NCBI GenBank assembly: GCA_037178975.1
Contig: JASJZH010000003.1
Span: 558,001 to 622,000, forward strand
DNA from: Oscheius tipulae
Taxonomy: Eukaryota; Nematoda; Chromadorea; Rhabditida; Rhabditidae
Direction: 5' to 3'
DNA length: 64,000 bases
Shown: positions 1 through 10,756 of the stretch, in pieces
Position numbering within the stretch: the stretch's first letter is position 1
Layout of the letters: each line of letters starts with the position of its first letter
Notes under the pieces: generated by a model
Database searches by the model: none
Seen by the model: only the letters and a program-made list of their open reading frames with translations
Told to the model about the DNA's origin: nothing
Translations under genes and position numbers: made by a program

Positions 1-160
1 CGGTGCTCCTGTCACTCTTCTAGACAGAGACAGGTGGTATTGCAGTGACTCTCTCCTGCTGTTTTGACTACTATGTAACTGTCTTCTTTCCTCCCAAATA
101 CGAGAACAGCTTGTGTCAGATGGTCAGCACACAAAACCCTCCAAAGTAAGAGCCACTCAC

Positions 161-379
161 ATCATGACCGAAATCATGTCCATTGTAGGCTCTCTGATGA
201 GCCAGTTTCTTCAGCTTTAACAGGATGTCCTCAACACTTTCCAAAGTAGCATCTCCGACTCCGAAATGGTTCTAAATTCAGAAACTTTGGCCAACAGGAG
301 TCCAGCTTGCCTTCAATTCACTTTTGGGATCCTCAGCCAGTACTGAAGACAGGAAGAAGAGGAAAAGAGTTATCCGCAT
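161..379 (-). CDS. small secreted protein, first two exons (gene continues left)
   Basis: Unrecognised gene. Exon 1 (379-311) starts with ATG and encodes 23 residues beginning MRITLFLFFLSSVLA, a clear signal peptide. Exon 2 (271-161) encodes 37 residues with the motif HFGVGD and a His/Asp/Gly-rich end (YNGHDFGHD), followed by a GTGAGT donor. Both exons are phase 0. The intron between them (310-272, 39-40 nt) starts GC and ends TTTAG, so it would be a GC-AG intron; reading straight through meets a stop. Further exons should lie at 1-150 or outside the window, but I could not define them. Role inferred only as extracellular or lumenal. An ordinary enzyme N-terminus or a cysteine-poor effector are both possible. 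Confidence 0.5.
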
Positions 380-959
380 CGGATCTGGAAAGTGCAAGTG
401 ATGGCAGAAGGAAAGGGAAAAGTGTTGGCAGATAGACTGTAATGGATAGGCGCTTGGGGTAAGAGGGAACTGGATTAACAGGGTTGGAAGGAAGGGATCG
501 CTCCCCAACACTTAGCGTCGGACCAAAAGTGATCTGGGCAGACAAACTCTCTTTTTGTCGTCTCTGTCTGCTTTGCTTGTTGGTTCAGGCAGCAAGGGGC
601 AACGTCAATTGAGACTGGAGGACATAAAATGACGAGGAGATCAACAAGGAATGGGGACAAAAGGTTCATGGCCTAGAGGCTAGGGTTAGAAGCTTTTTGA
701 TGGGATGATTTAGAGGTCTGGGTTATTTTGGGAAAGTTAGTCAACAGTAGGGAGAAATACAGAAAGCCAGAGACACGGAGAGACAGAGGGACATTGAGAC
801 AGAGAGACTGGTGTGTTCACATTTATTACAACTGTTATCTACTGTTAAGAGAGTCCTTTCTCCTGCTTCTGTTGCAGCTTGAACTCAAATCTAATATTCT
901 GTCGCTCCTGTCTCTCCCTGGAATCCTTGATCCTGGTCATGAAGTCCTCCTCATTTCTG

Positions 960-1407
960 TCTTTCGAGTGTGCTTGGCACGGAAATTCTTGCGAACAGTA
1001 TTCAAAAAACTGTCCTTGAAGACGGGACAGTACTTGAAGACGCCCTCGGTGTCGGCTCTCATGGGAGTCTCGTCACTCTGATGGCTGACGAAGGATATGT
1101 TGAGATAGCGACAAAGACGGGCAGGCAGTTAGCTGCAGAACCTGGCACACGATGTTCTTCAGTTCCTGGAGAAAGTTCTTCAGATCAAACTCGTGTTCGC
1201 CGAAAACGAGAAACGGGGTGACACCGATCAGACTGGGCAGCACCACAGATATGGTCGGAATCGGCAGGTGCAGCTGGGCATAGCTCTGAAAGCCCAAGTA
1301 TATTTGAGTTTTCCTCACCCTTTACTCCTCACTTTGCTCATCAAGAACCAGCAACATACACTGTCAACGGATGGAAGACAGGTCCACTTCGAATGCGTGC
1401 GCTAGCT
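960..1407 (-). pseudogene. serpentine chemoreceptor-like fragment
   Basis: On the minus strand an exon from about 1296 downward, after a GGGCTTTCAG acceptor, encodes a hydrophobic helix (LPIPTISVVLPSLIGVTPFL) and a loop, resembling a late transmembrane segment of nematode 7TM chemoreceptors. The preceding short exon (about 1400-1345) ends CCWFLMSK and joins through a 47-nt intron. Downstream the reading stops at 1073, while the adjacent frame stays open with sensible codons to about 947 (ending KTEMRRTS). A frameshift or a missed splice must be invoked to join them. The earlier transmembrane segments were not found. Family class is uncertain; best treated as a fragment or decayed receptor. 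Confidence 0.3.
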
Positions 1408-1439
1408 TCTATTCAATTTTTGTCCCCGGGCACTTTTTG

Positions 1440-1750
1440 GCTTGCGATATTCTGCAAATTTGTAGCCCGTACCCAAACCAACAGCTTTGCAGAACATCAC
1501 ATTGTTCGAAAATGCTTTCTTAGATCTTAAAAAGAGTTATTTAGTTTAGTACTGGGCTCAGTCGCCTGTGTCAGCCCTGTACCATCTCTCCTCAGTCTCT
1601 TCCCTATATAGCCAGGGCTCTTCAAGGCTCCAAGTTACCTTTCAGGGAAAAAATACTGCTTTTTGGAGAGAAAAGGTCTCTGGCCTGGCATTTTATCAGT
1701 CTAGAGTCCTTTATTCTTGCGGTTTTTTTTTTTTAGGAAAGACCTTATAA
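1440..1750. repeat. dispersed repeat family R1, partial copy
   Basis: This stretch shares long words with four other places in the window (about 17400-17540, 24655-25240, 37475-37990, 42690-43145). The order of words is the same: TTTGCAGAACATCA, then GAGTTATTTAGTTT, TACTGGGCTC, ACCATCT, CCTATATA, and TACTGCTTTTTG. No reading frame is shared, so it looks like a non-autonomous interspersed element. Confidence 0.65.
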
Positions 1751-1963
1751 ACAAATGTGCTGTCTAGTGTGTAATCCCCTTCCTCACTTCCATATTTACC
1801 ACACATCACAACTTCTTCTGCCATTCCCTCTGACTCTCTCCTCCCTGACAAAAACCATGCGTCTACCTAACAAACAAGCGCAAAGTAACACTGTCCCCGA
1901 GGAGCTAATTTGTCTTTCTTCCTACTCATTCCCTCCGATTTCGTCTCTCCTAATCGTCTCACT

Positions 1964-2152
1964 ATGCGGGATACCGAAATGTTGCCCCTCTTCTACTACT
2001 TCATCTTGGCATTTATGATATGTGCCTGTACTATCTGTCATAAGAAGAGAAAGAGAGAGATTCTAGCTGAGGAGTACAACAAGAGTCTGCTGAAGTGGAC
2101 GCCGCTACGTCAACGTTCAGCTCCCAATCCGGACAGGGAGACAATTGTCTAA
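1964..2152 (+). CDS. 62-residue single-pass membrane protein
   Basis: Small intact reading frame starting ATGCGGGAT and ending TAA, with AATAAA polyadenylation signal at 2158-2163 directly after the stop, which supports it as a real short gene or a last exon. Residues 7-24 form one hydrophobic helix (LPLFYYFILAFMICACTI) followed by a basic stop-transfer stretch (HKKRKRE) and a cytoplasmic tail of about 35 residues. There is no obvious signal peptide, so a type III or signal-anchor topology is likely. I do not recognise the family. Upstream in-frame sequence is open to 1910, so an earlier start or a 5' exon is possible. Confidence 0.45.
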   Translation: MRDTEMLPLFYYFILAFMICACTICHKKRKREILAEEYNKSLLKWTPLRQRSAPNPDRETIV

Positions 2153-2424
2153 TTTCCAATAAAAGTTTCGTTAGCAGTATAACAGACTGAGATAATCAGA
2201 GGAGAGACGGAGAGACAGAGAAACTGAGAGAAAGAAGAGAGAAGAAAGACTAGAGTCCATTGAAGTCTCGTTTGGCAGTGTCTTGGCCATATTTTCCTGC
2301 AGCATCTTCCGTCCCTCAGTCTCCCTTTATTTCAGGATGAGGCGGGACGGGGTGGTCAGCTAGAAGATGACCGCGCAGGCCTCAGCACTGTCGACTTCTT
2401 AATAGTCAGAGTCTCGCAGCTGAT

Positions 2425-2783
2425 GTGAGCCTCGGAGAAGAAATCCACCACGGACTGCCAATCTTTGAACTTGCTCACATGGTCCACGGACAAGTTTGTA
2501 AAGGGGAAGTGATGGGAATGGAAGTTTGTCTTGTCGACTTGATCAAGTGGGGTCCTGTAGTGGGTAAAGCCCTCGTCCAGAATGTTTTCGCTGCTTCAGT
2601 CCGTGTCCTTCCAGGCAAGAGTTGTTGTTTTCCGATCCCAGAGAGTGTTACATGACAAAAAAGACCAGGCCAAAGTGGAGGAGCTGATCTGGAGAGGCAA
2701 GTTCGTATTAAAGGAGATCGAGGCCCTCTACAGAAAAATATCGTGTCATGAAGAAACGCTACTATGAGAATGAGGATGAGATG
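2425..2783 (+). CDS. possible 3' exons of an unrecognised gene
   Basis: A TTCCAG acceptor at about 2613 is followed by an open frame rich in Lys and Glu (motif DKKDQAKVEELIWRGK) ending TGA at 2767; an alternative frame ends at 2786 with MKKRYYENEDEMK. An AATAAA lies at 2785-2790. An upstream open stretch (2425-2600) could be the previous exon but needs a frame change. The charged helical composition and the poly(A) signal are the only support. No domain recognised. Confidence 0.2.
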
Positions 2784-2790
2784 AAATAAA

Positions 2791-5021
2791 GAGTTTTTAG
2801 GTGCCATTCCGTACATTTCTTAGCTCAGCATGTTGGGAATATTCTCAAAATAGTTTTCAACGTGAAGGCCCAGGGTTTGGCGAGTAAATGTGCAAGTGCT
2901 TACCTGAGTTTTTAGGGTTGAAATATTTTTGACAGATTTCGAGCCTTCTGAAGTTCTAAACAGTTGTAGTCCTTCTTCAGCCTCACAACTTTGCAGTACT
3001 CCGGAAATCTCAGAAAGTACTCTCTGTCTCTCTAAAAGACCTCCTTCTCTTTAAAAGATTTTTATCTCTGTACCGAGCTCGATCTTCTTGAAATTTTTAT
3101 ATATGGTCAAGCTGAGTCAACCTCTCCAGTTTCAATATTATCCAAGATGTTTTCTAGTCCTTATTACAAGTCGTAAACAGGTTTATTACTTCAAATTCGA
3201 AGCACTGCGATTATACAGAAGGGAGTGCATGTTTCAACAAATGTTTCGTTTTTCACGAATGTGAAAAAAGTGCCACAGACTGACAGGCCCGTCTATCTTG
3301 AATCTAGTTAGCTCTAGGTAGTTGTACCGTAGAAATTGAAGAGCCATCTTCATTCTTGGTCGTTTCTCCGGATCGCTCGTTCTGCGGACAAAACTGTTGT
3401 CCTGCTTTCAGTGTGTTATCCTAGTGACTATTTCACACAGTAGCAAAAAGCAATAGAAATACCTGTGCTCCTTCAAGATCTCTATTCTCTATTCATTGAC
3501 GTCCTCCAAATAGCGAATAGTTCGATCGTCGTCGATTGTCTGTCTAAAAGGCAGTACTGTGCTTTCTTGTCTGAGTTGTTTGACTTATGCCCCTCTTGAT
3601 CGATAAGGATATTGCAGCTTTGGTCGTCTTCTTCAGTCTTGACTATACTGGTAGCTTCCAAAAAAAAATCTGAAATCAGAAAACCGTGCCAACAATCAAT
3701 TCTTCTTATTAGGCAAAACTGTTGTCCTGCTTTCAGTGTGTTATCCTAGTGGCTGGACCCCCCAGGATGTCGACTGCTACATGTTTGTCAACACTTAAAT
3801 ACTGCTCAGCTTTAACATCCGGTGCATTTTTTTGGCTCGGTAAAAGTGCAGTTTTAGTAAGTTAGGACTCAGACTGTCTCTCTGTTTCTTTGACACCATC
3901 GCTTTAGGATCTTTCTATTGATCTGTTCCGACTGCAATGTGGATTTACGAGCCTCTTAGCCAATATGAGTTATCAGAGCAACAGTTTATTCGAATATTTC
4001 CACATCGTTGTGAGAACAAGTCTCGGGCCTCTTTGAGTCTGTCCATTATCTCTGTCGCCTTTTGCTGCAAGTGCGCCTTCCTGCCATAGAGCGACGAGCA
4101 AAAGAATATTGACATGCTCACGAACATGGCGAGCCTTTATGATTCGGCTGCAAATCGGATTAAGACGAACTAACGCTTTTTATTAACTATGGAACAAGGG
4201 TTTTCTTACTGTTGCTGGCAAGTTCCCTGTTTGAGTATTTACCGTCCGTAGCGTAGCCTCTCAGAGTCGTGTATGTAGTGAATAAGATCCTGTAGCATTT
4301 GACGTCTTTTCTCTTTGGAAAGATGTGAAAAGCGTTGCGCGACACTCAAATTGGAGTAGCCAGGTTTTCCGTGAGCGTGTAACCGGTCTGTGAGACAGGA
4401 AGAGACTCCAGGTAAATTTCTGCAAATTGAAAGTATTTTACTTTGCTTAAAAAAAAAATTTCCGTTCCATGGGCATATTTTTTTTATAAAAAAAAGTCGC
4501 TATCAAGCCGGCTTTATGTTTCGCCAAGGAGAGCACAAATTTGTCAAGCGTTATCTAGGGCAAATCTTGATACACAAATTGTGACAAAACTGTTCACGTT
4601 GCAGAGATAGGGCAGTGACTTTATGTTACAAAAGAGTAAGATTCGAATCCCTTTACAAAAACACAAAACTTACAGTAAAACACTGAAGACAATAAGATAG
4701 ATAGTTAGTCTAAGACGAGACATGGATGCGTAGAAAGAAAAGGGTTTTGTAAAATACGCAAGATTCATTTGCTATTTATACTGGTCGCATAGTCCAAAAC
4801 AGGCGGAAACGTGCGAGTATCATCATCGAGACGATACCCTCGATTAGTCTAGCGTTAAAAAGGCCGTCATCGTGCTGAAAATAGCCAATGAGGAACCGCG
4901 TAGCGATGATAAACATAAAATTATAAAAGCAAGGGTCAAGTTTTCAAAGATTTCAGTTGACCTTCACAGCCCATCTTCAAAACTAACAAACTGCAACTGA
5001 AATTTTGCAAAAAGGGGTCTC
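2791..5021. other. gene-free, AT-rich stretch
   Basis: No coding frame with convincing splice sites was found on either strand. A short phrase (GCAAAACTGTTGTCCTGCTTTCAG type) is present twice, near 3390 and 3715, together with the following TGTGTTATCCTAGTG, suggesting a small local duplication. Confidence 0.4.
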
Positions 5022-5917
5022 ACTAGGGAAGGGTTTTAGTTGCCCGCGGGATATCGAAACGAGGTAGGTGTCATTCGAAAGGGCATCGAAAATGATGGTG
5101 TTTCCCAAATTTTCAGCTGCGGAATGGATGTCTGCTGTCCTCTGAAGCTTTTACTGTTTCCAGATTTTGAGCTGAATTTGCGCTCTTGGACTTGGATATC
5201 CAGTGCTTCTTTCTCAGTGCAAGTGACCAAGTGGTGCAGTGCCTAAGCGCTCCGCTGAAAGACTTTTGGTTTTTGGTTCGAATCCTCTCTTCGGAAAACA
5301 TTTTTATTTACTCATTTCAAGAGTATTTAGCTTCTATCATTGCATTTTTTTACTGCTAAAAGCTAGAAAATCTTTATAGTCGACCTTCCCATTTCCTAAC
5401 TTTTTTCTGATATAGTTTTCAAATCTGTTTTTCGGGACGAAAATCTTTGTAGTCGACCCTTTCACTTACTGAATACAAAAATCCCTTTTTCGGATAGCAC
5501 TGTGACGACCAGTATCGCACAATTTCACAGCCACTTTGACTAAAGAAAAGGTTTTTCGACTAAAAAAATTTTCTAGCTTTTAGCAGTAAAAAAAAGCAAT
5601 GATAGAAGCTAAATACTCTTGAAATGAGTAGATAAAAATATTTTCCGGAGAGAGGATTCGAACCAAAAACCAAAAGTCTTTCAGCGGAGCGCTTAGGCAC
5701 TGCACCACTTGGTCACTTGCACTGAGAAAGAAGCACTGGATATCCAAGTCCAAGAGCGCAAATTCAGCTCAAAATCTGGAAACAGTAAAAGCTTCAGAGG
5801 ACAGCAGACATCCATTCCGCAGCTGAAAATTTGGGAAACACCATCATTTTCGATGCCCTTTCGAATGACACCTACCTCGTTTCGATATCCCGCGGGCAAC
5901 TAAAACCCTTCCCTAGT
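5022..5917. mobile_element. foldback (long inverted repeat) element with tRNA-like boxes
   Basis: Two arms of about 345 bp, 5022-5370 and 5571-5917, are near-perfect reverse complements around a unique centre of about 200 bp. The outer ends are ACTAGGG and CCCTAGT. Each arm contains TGACCAAGTGG (5224-5234 in the left arm) and, 40 bases further, GGTTCGAATCC (5275-5285), which match the pol III A box and a perfect B box of tRNA genes. No tRNA cloverleaf closes, since the flanking acceptor stems do not pair. Identical 68-residue reading frames on opposite strands are by-products of the palindrome. Probably a non-autonomous foldback/MITE that captured, or derived from, a tRNA-type SINE. No clear target-site duplication was seen. 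Confidence 0.8.
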
Positions 5918-6678
5918 CAGGTGAATTTACGACTTAATCCTCGACATGAACATTTCACAAGCAGTCATCAGCTTCTCATCGGCAACCTGTACTGCTCGCG
6001 CACAATTCCTTCAGTATCATAATAAACTACTATCCCGAGCTTCTATCACGAAAAATCTTCCGAAGTAGTATATCTAGTCAACGTACTGTCCAAACAGACA
6101 AACCAAAAGCTACTAACAGTCGTCGCAACTTTTTCAACGCAATTATGCGATTAGTTTTTGGTTAGAATTTTTATGTGCTTTCAGACGTCTTTTGAAGTTT
6201 TTGTCTGAAAATTACCCGAATCATGAAATTTATTTTGAACCCTTTGACCAAAACTCGTGTTCAACCTTTGTGTTTGTTGGCCAAAGGAATTTTCCGGAGA
6301 AAAAGGCATTACTGTGTCCTGGCCAATAATCGCAATCGCACTACCACAAGCTGGCCAGAATGCTGAAGATTCACACACGTCCCCAGTTCGTGAATCCCCT
6401 AGAATAGTTTTTTAACACAAGTGAACATAATTTAATTTTCGTTCATGGATAATGGGATAAATAATCCAAAAAGATATATTCTTGAAGGCGAGATATCTTC
6501 GAGCTTGTAAAATAATCTGTCGCCGACTATCAACTGTGAGTCAAAGTCCTACATCTTTTCCAGAAAGGCAGTCACAGTACATCGCTGACAACAAGCTTCT
6601 ATTCTTCATCACCCCTAAGGAGAACGCAAAGACAGGGATACGTTTGTCTAAAAATAATTAGTTTTTTCGATTTAAAAC

Positions 6679-7975
6679 TCACTTGAAAGCATCTCTAATG
6701 TCTCTGTGCTTTAGGTTGTAGAAGAAAAAAGACAATATGCCGTAGACGTGATACCCAATCGTAATGATAGGGCCCCACTGCATGAAGACCACCTAAACGT
6801 AGAAGTATGTAGGTGTACGATGTCCTGGAACAGTTTCGAGACCGCTTTTTTTATGTGCCCAAAATTTTTTAAATTTTTTTAATCATATGAGGTCAGAATC
6901 GAAAAAAAGATAGGGTTGCGGCCAGTTTTTTCAGATACAAGTTACATTTATAGAATGCTACGTTTTGAAAAGCAAGATCCTGCACGAAACCAAAGCGTAT
7001 GTTGTGTTTAAAACGAACACACCTTTCCTAAAATCATATCGTACAAGTAGAGACAACATGGAAGTACTGAGAAAATGAGGACAATAAAGATGACCACTAT
7101 TGCTAGCGTGTTGATCTAAATATTGTGCGAGGTTCACAAAAGAAAGATACTCTGTACTGCCGACGAGCCAGTTTATCCACATTTATATTGCTTGGGTTAA
7201 AGCAGGTTTTAAGGACAAACATACGGCAGATTAGAATAATGTAAAAGACAGTGAGACAGAGATCGAATAGAATTGTCGAGAGTAGAAAATACCAGTGGAA
7301 TAGAGGCCCAGAGGAGGAGGTCGTGACACAGTGAACACGGATCTAAATTCTATGTTTTGCTTTTGCTGCTAACTACCATAAAAATATCATCTTCCAGTAT
7401 CAGAAAGATTGCATCGAAGATGCCCCAGGTTCCACTGACTACGCAGACCCATTTGGCAAACTGGGCATGGTTCATGAAATAGTGTTCGGCGGGGAAGTAA
7501 ACGGCGTACATGCGCTCCCCAGCAATGGCTAACGTCATTATGGCGCGGACCTTCTCCAATGCGATTTCGAAACTAGATCCAATGAGAATACTCCATCGAG
7601 GACAGTTTAAGTTGTTGTGAATGAAAAGATTGACATAGGTGGGTATAGTGGCAAACCCTGGAAACGTGGCATGTACGTCTGCCGTCTATTGAAAACAGAA
7701 ATTCTATGCTCAATGTGAGTGTTTCGCCTAGTTCATCTGCCTTCACAATTGAGGTCGAACGACGAACCTGTAAAACTGTTGGTCACAGCGAAGGCGAAAA
7801 ACAGATAAAGATGAGAGCTCGAGAGAAGCCGTGGATTTGCATAGAAAGAGATCCACATGAACGCATTGAGCACAAAGTTTAAGATGCCCGCAAAAAACGC
7901 AGCGCCGTGAAAGACGGTAACCCCTCGGTGACCGAAATTCTCAGTCACGTAGATCCAGGAACTGTCCAGAACCAT
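6679..7975 (-). CDS. serpentine (7TM) chemoreceptor, srbc/srsx-like
   Basis: Five exons: 7975-7768, 7678-7378, 7342-about 7230, 7115-7023 and 6792-6679 (TGA). Start MVLDSSWIYV gives a short extracellular N-terminus, then hydrophobic segments in order: FHGAAFFAGILNFVLNAFMW, HLYLFFAFAVT, an ERMYAVYFP motif after helix 3 typical of nematode serpentine receptors, WVCVVSGTWGIFDAIFLIL, HWYFLLSTILFDLCLTVFYI, TLAIVVIFIVLIFSVLPCC and a last helix followed by LKHRDIRDAF, the usual C-terminal position of an NxxIR-like motif. Such receptors act in the cilia membrane of sensory neurons and bind small chemicals; ligand unknown. Splice phases fit throughout. The exact class (srbc, srsx or srx) is inferred from the look of the helix 3 motif only. 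Confidence 0.75.
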
Positions 7976-9040
7976 TAGATGTGTCCTGCAAAATACACAA
8001 TTACAATGAGTCTTTTTTAAGTTTAACGGCTGGCAAGCTCTAAAACTGTATCGCGGATTGTGCGAGTGAAATAACATAGGTTTAAAGTTTAGCAATCACT
8101 CAAAGTTGTGCATTCCTATCACCTTATGTTGCTTTCTACACCATAATCATACACATTAATATTTGCTGAACTATGACCTGCGTTTGGGAAGAGGGTGTTT
8201 TCTGCCTTCCGGAAAATGAGGATTTGATACACATAATTAAGGTTTTCTTTAAAAGCAAAAAGTTATTTGTTTCTGTCGGTACAATCAGTTCTAATTTATT
8301 GACTAGCCTAGGCCGCGAGAATAATGACTGTTTTAATTAGATTGTAAACCGTAGTAAAGTAGAAGTACTTGTATGTTCGAAATCACTATGTTTCGAAATA
8401 ATCCATGTGATGATACTACATAGCCTTATATATAGGAAAACATCAGCTGAGAATGGGAAATTAAGGTAATTGTTTGAGGCTGTTTCGTATTTTCTCGTGT
8501 AATAACGACCTTACGTGTCAGATACTAATTAGATTCCAGACAGGAAGTTTGTTATTTTTAGTTGTCTTCCTTCCTGGTTAGTAAAAACAATACGGATTCT
8601 AAGTTAAACAGCGTAGCGAAGACAGTATATTAAAGAAACAACAAGAAACAATAGCGAGTATTGTGTTCTGCAAGATGACGTCGAGATTGTTCCATTTTCA
8701 GCTGTACGATGACTGGTCTTGAAATAAAATACTCGTTCTGTATCAAAGAGAGCATAAGAGACATTCGAATCAAGTCCTACAGTAACCCAAAGCTCGTTAT
8801 CCCTGACATGGTCACGAGTTTGCTTCAATTTGGGCTGTTTGACAAGTCAAAATTCAGTCTGCTCGTAGCTCTGGCAGGGGGTTGTTACTTTGGTACACAA
8901 CTGTAGTATAATCGAACGTTTCCTAGGCAATTTTAGAACTCATCAGGCAGGACACCGTACAGCCGGCAAAGACGCTTATGCAGCCTGTCCTTGCACTTAA
9001 ATTTTTCGTTCTAAGGATTCGATAGAGCGATAAGGATCAA
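7976..9040. other. gene-free stretch
   Basis: Open frames at 8604-8906 on both strands overlap each other and have neither splice signals nor recognisable domains. Probably the upstream region of the receptor gene to the left. Confidence 0.4.
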
Positions 9041-10390
9041 CATGCTCCCAGCACACAAAAATAAGTTGTGCGGATCCGAACCAGCAAGGAATTGGGTCCC
9101 AGCCCACCGCGCTCACGATCATACTATAGTCTATTTCCAACCTCCAGCGGCACTTACGAATTCTTTAAAGGTAGAGTACGAAAGGTCTTACGAGGAAATT
9201 ACAGTAGCCCGGGATCAGACTGTCAAAGTTTTGCTATTTTTGAGTGTTTATAGCCATTTTTATTTGTTTTAACATTGGCATTGGATTCGGGGCCTAAGTA
9301 AATCTACTTGACACCAATTTTGTATAAAAATCCGCCAGAAAAAAAACGCCTAAAAAAGCGTAGAAGCCGAAAATGGGGCTCTGCTCTCATATTTTGGCCA
9401 TTTTTAACGGTTTTCTTAGATATTTCCCCTAAATTAGTTGTCGAGTAGATTTATGCATGTCTAGAATTCGGTTACACAATCAGAATTTGTAAAAAGTATG
9501 CGGAAAATGAAGACAATGGTGTGCTCAAAATAAAGAGAAATAAAAAGAAGAAGAGAACGCGAAAAACAAAGTAAACAAACGATGTAAAGAGTGGAGTTAG
9601 TTCTAGCACTAAAATAGCTGCTGAAGTTTTTTTCAGCTTGTTTTCGTCAGCTTGGCGTTCGCCATGACGATCAACAAGTCGCAAGGGCAGTCGTTGGAGA
9701 AGGTCGGAGTCTTTTTGCCGGAGGATGTGTTCAGTCACGGCCAGCTGTACGTGGCGATGTCGAGGGCCAAGACCAAGGATGGGTTGAAGATCAAGATTGG
9801 AACCAATCAAAGAGGGAAGAAGACGGCCAATGTGGTCGATAGCCGTGCTCTTGCCTAAGCTCTGTGTTTCTTCTTCACCAGTTTCCTGTCTCTACATCAT
9901 ACATTTGCTTCTACTTCTGTTACCTGAATGGGTACAAGATGTCTCCTCCTATTAGCTGAAACCGATGGACAAGTTGTTTCTACTTTGTGGCACAAGAAAC
10001 GACTTTTGGATCATGTTATTGTTATGTGTAATAAATTAGTCATTTAACAACTCCTTTTTTAGCTTTGAAAGACTTCTGAACTTTCGACTGTTTTCAACCA
10101 ACCGAAAAAACGCTGTTTTTGGAAGGTTGAAAAGCACGGAAATAGATGACGCCAGTAACGGCCAAGTCAGCTTTGGGAGGAAACTTGGGAACTTGGAGAA
10201 GCGGCGAAGTTGCCTGTTGTAAATGCTAAGTCAATACTAAGGGGCGGCGAAACAATTTTTTGTTTAAGAACTAGAAAAATTGTCTTTTGGTCGGCGCGTA
10301 AATCGTGATGGGACCCAGATTTTCGTTTTCGAACAACCTTTAAAGAATTGCCTCTGCCGCTATTCGTTGGAAACAGACTATACACCAAAC
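9041..10390 (+). mobile_element. Helitron remnant bounded by diverged inverted sequences
   Basis: Sequence at about 9120-9185 (…AGTCTATTTCCAAC…AATTCTTTAAAGGT) reappears inverted and diverged at about 10330-10385. Between them lies the C-terminal piece of a Helitron helicase (9628-9858). The rest of the element is not recognisable. This may be a deleted Helitron copy or a helicase piece carried inside another inverted-repeat element. Confidence 0.45.
9628..9858 (+). pseudogene. Helitron PIF1-type helicase, C-terminal exon fragment
   Basis: After a TTTTTTTCAG acceptor at about 9627 the frame encodes the conserved end of PIF1-family helicases: [17 protein letters not shown], then [13 protein letters not shown], i.e. 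the helicase motifs V and VI that contact DNA and ATP. It ends TAA at 9858 with a Lys-rich tail. The upstream helicase motifs (Walker A and B) are absent nearby, so this is an isolated fragment. The truncated Helitron at 54.8-58.0 kb lacks exactly this part of the protein, so the two could be pieces of the same element family. Confidence 0.8.
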
Positions 10391-10756
10391 GGACGAGTGG
10401 CGCTAACAGGTGCGGCGCGGCTACGCACAGACGGCTTCAGACAGACAAACAGGCACACAGAGGCGCGAGGACAATTTAAAATAGATAGAATAGTTCAGTT
10501 TGAGAGCATCTTCCAGCAGGACGAAGAACAGGAACAGACGGCTTCAACCAGAAGCAAGCTCTGTGAGTCGAGTGACTGGGAAATATGGAGAAGGAGAACA
10601 AAGGGTCTGGGTCGTATCTCTTGGCTGCTGGTGACGCCATTTTTTGAAAAAGTCGAAACAGGCTCGTACATACTGGATATGGTCACGTGGTGCCAGAAAC
10701 CGAGTGTAAGCTGGGGAAGCTTGGGTTTAGCTCGCCAGTCCCAATTTTCGCCCATT

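Noticed and set aside
5224-5285. Functional tRNA gene in the foldback arm
   Set aside because: A and B boxes are present but the acceptor and anticodon stems do not close.
5040-5899. Two identical 68-residue open frames on opposite strands, plus paired 64-residue frames
   Set aside because: They are produced by the inverted repeat itself; no start context, domain or splice signal.
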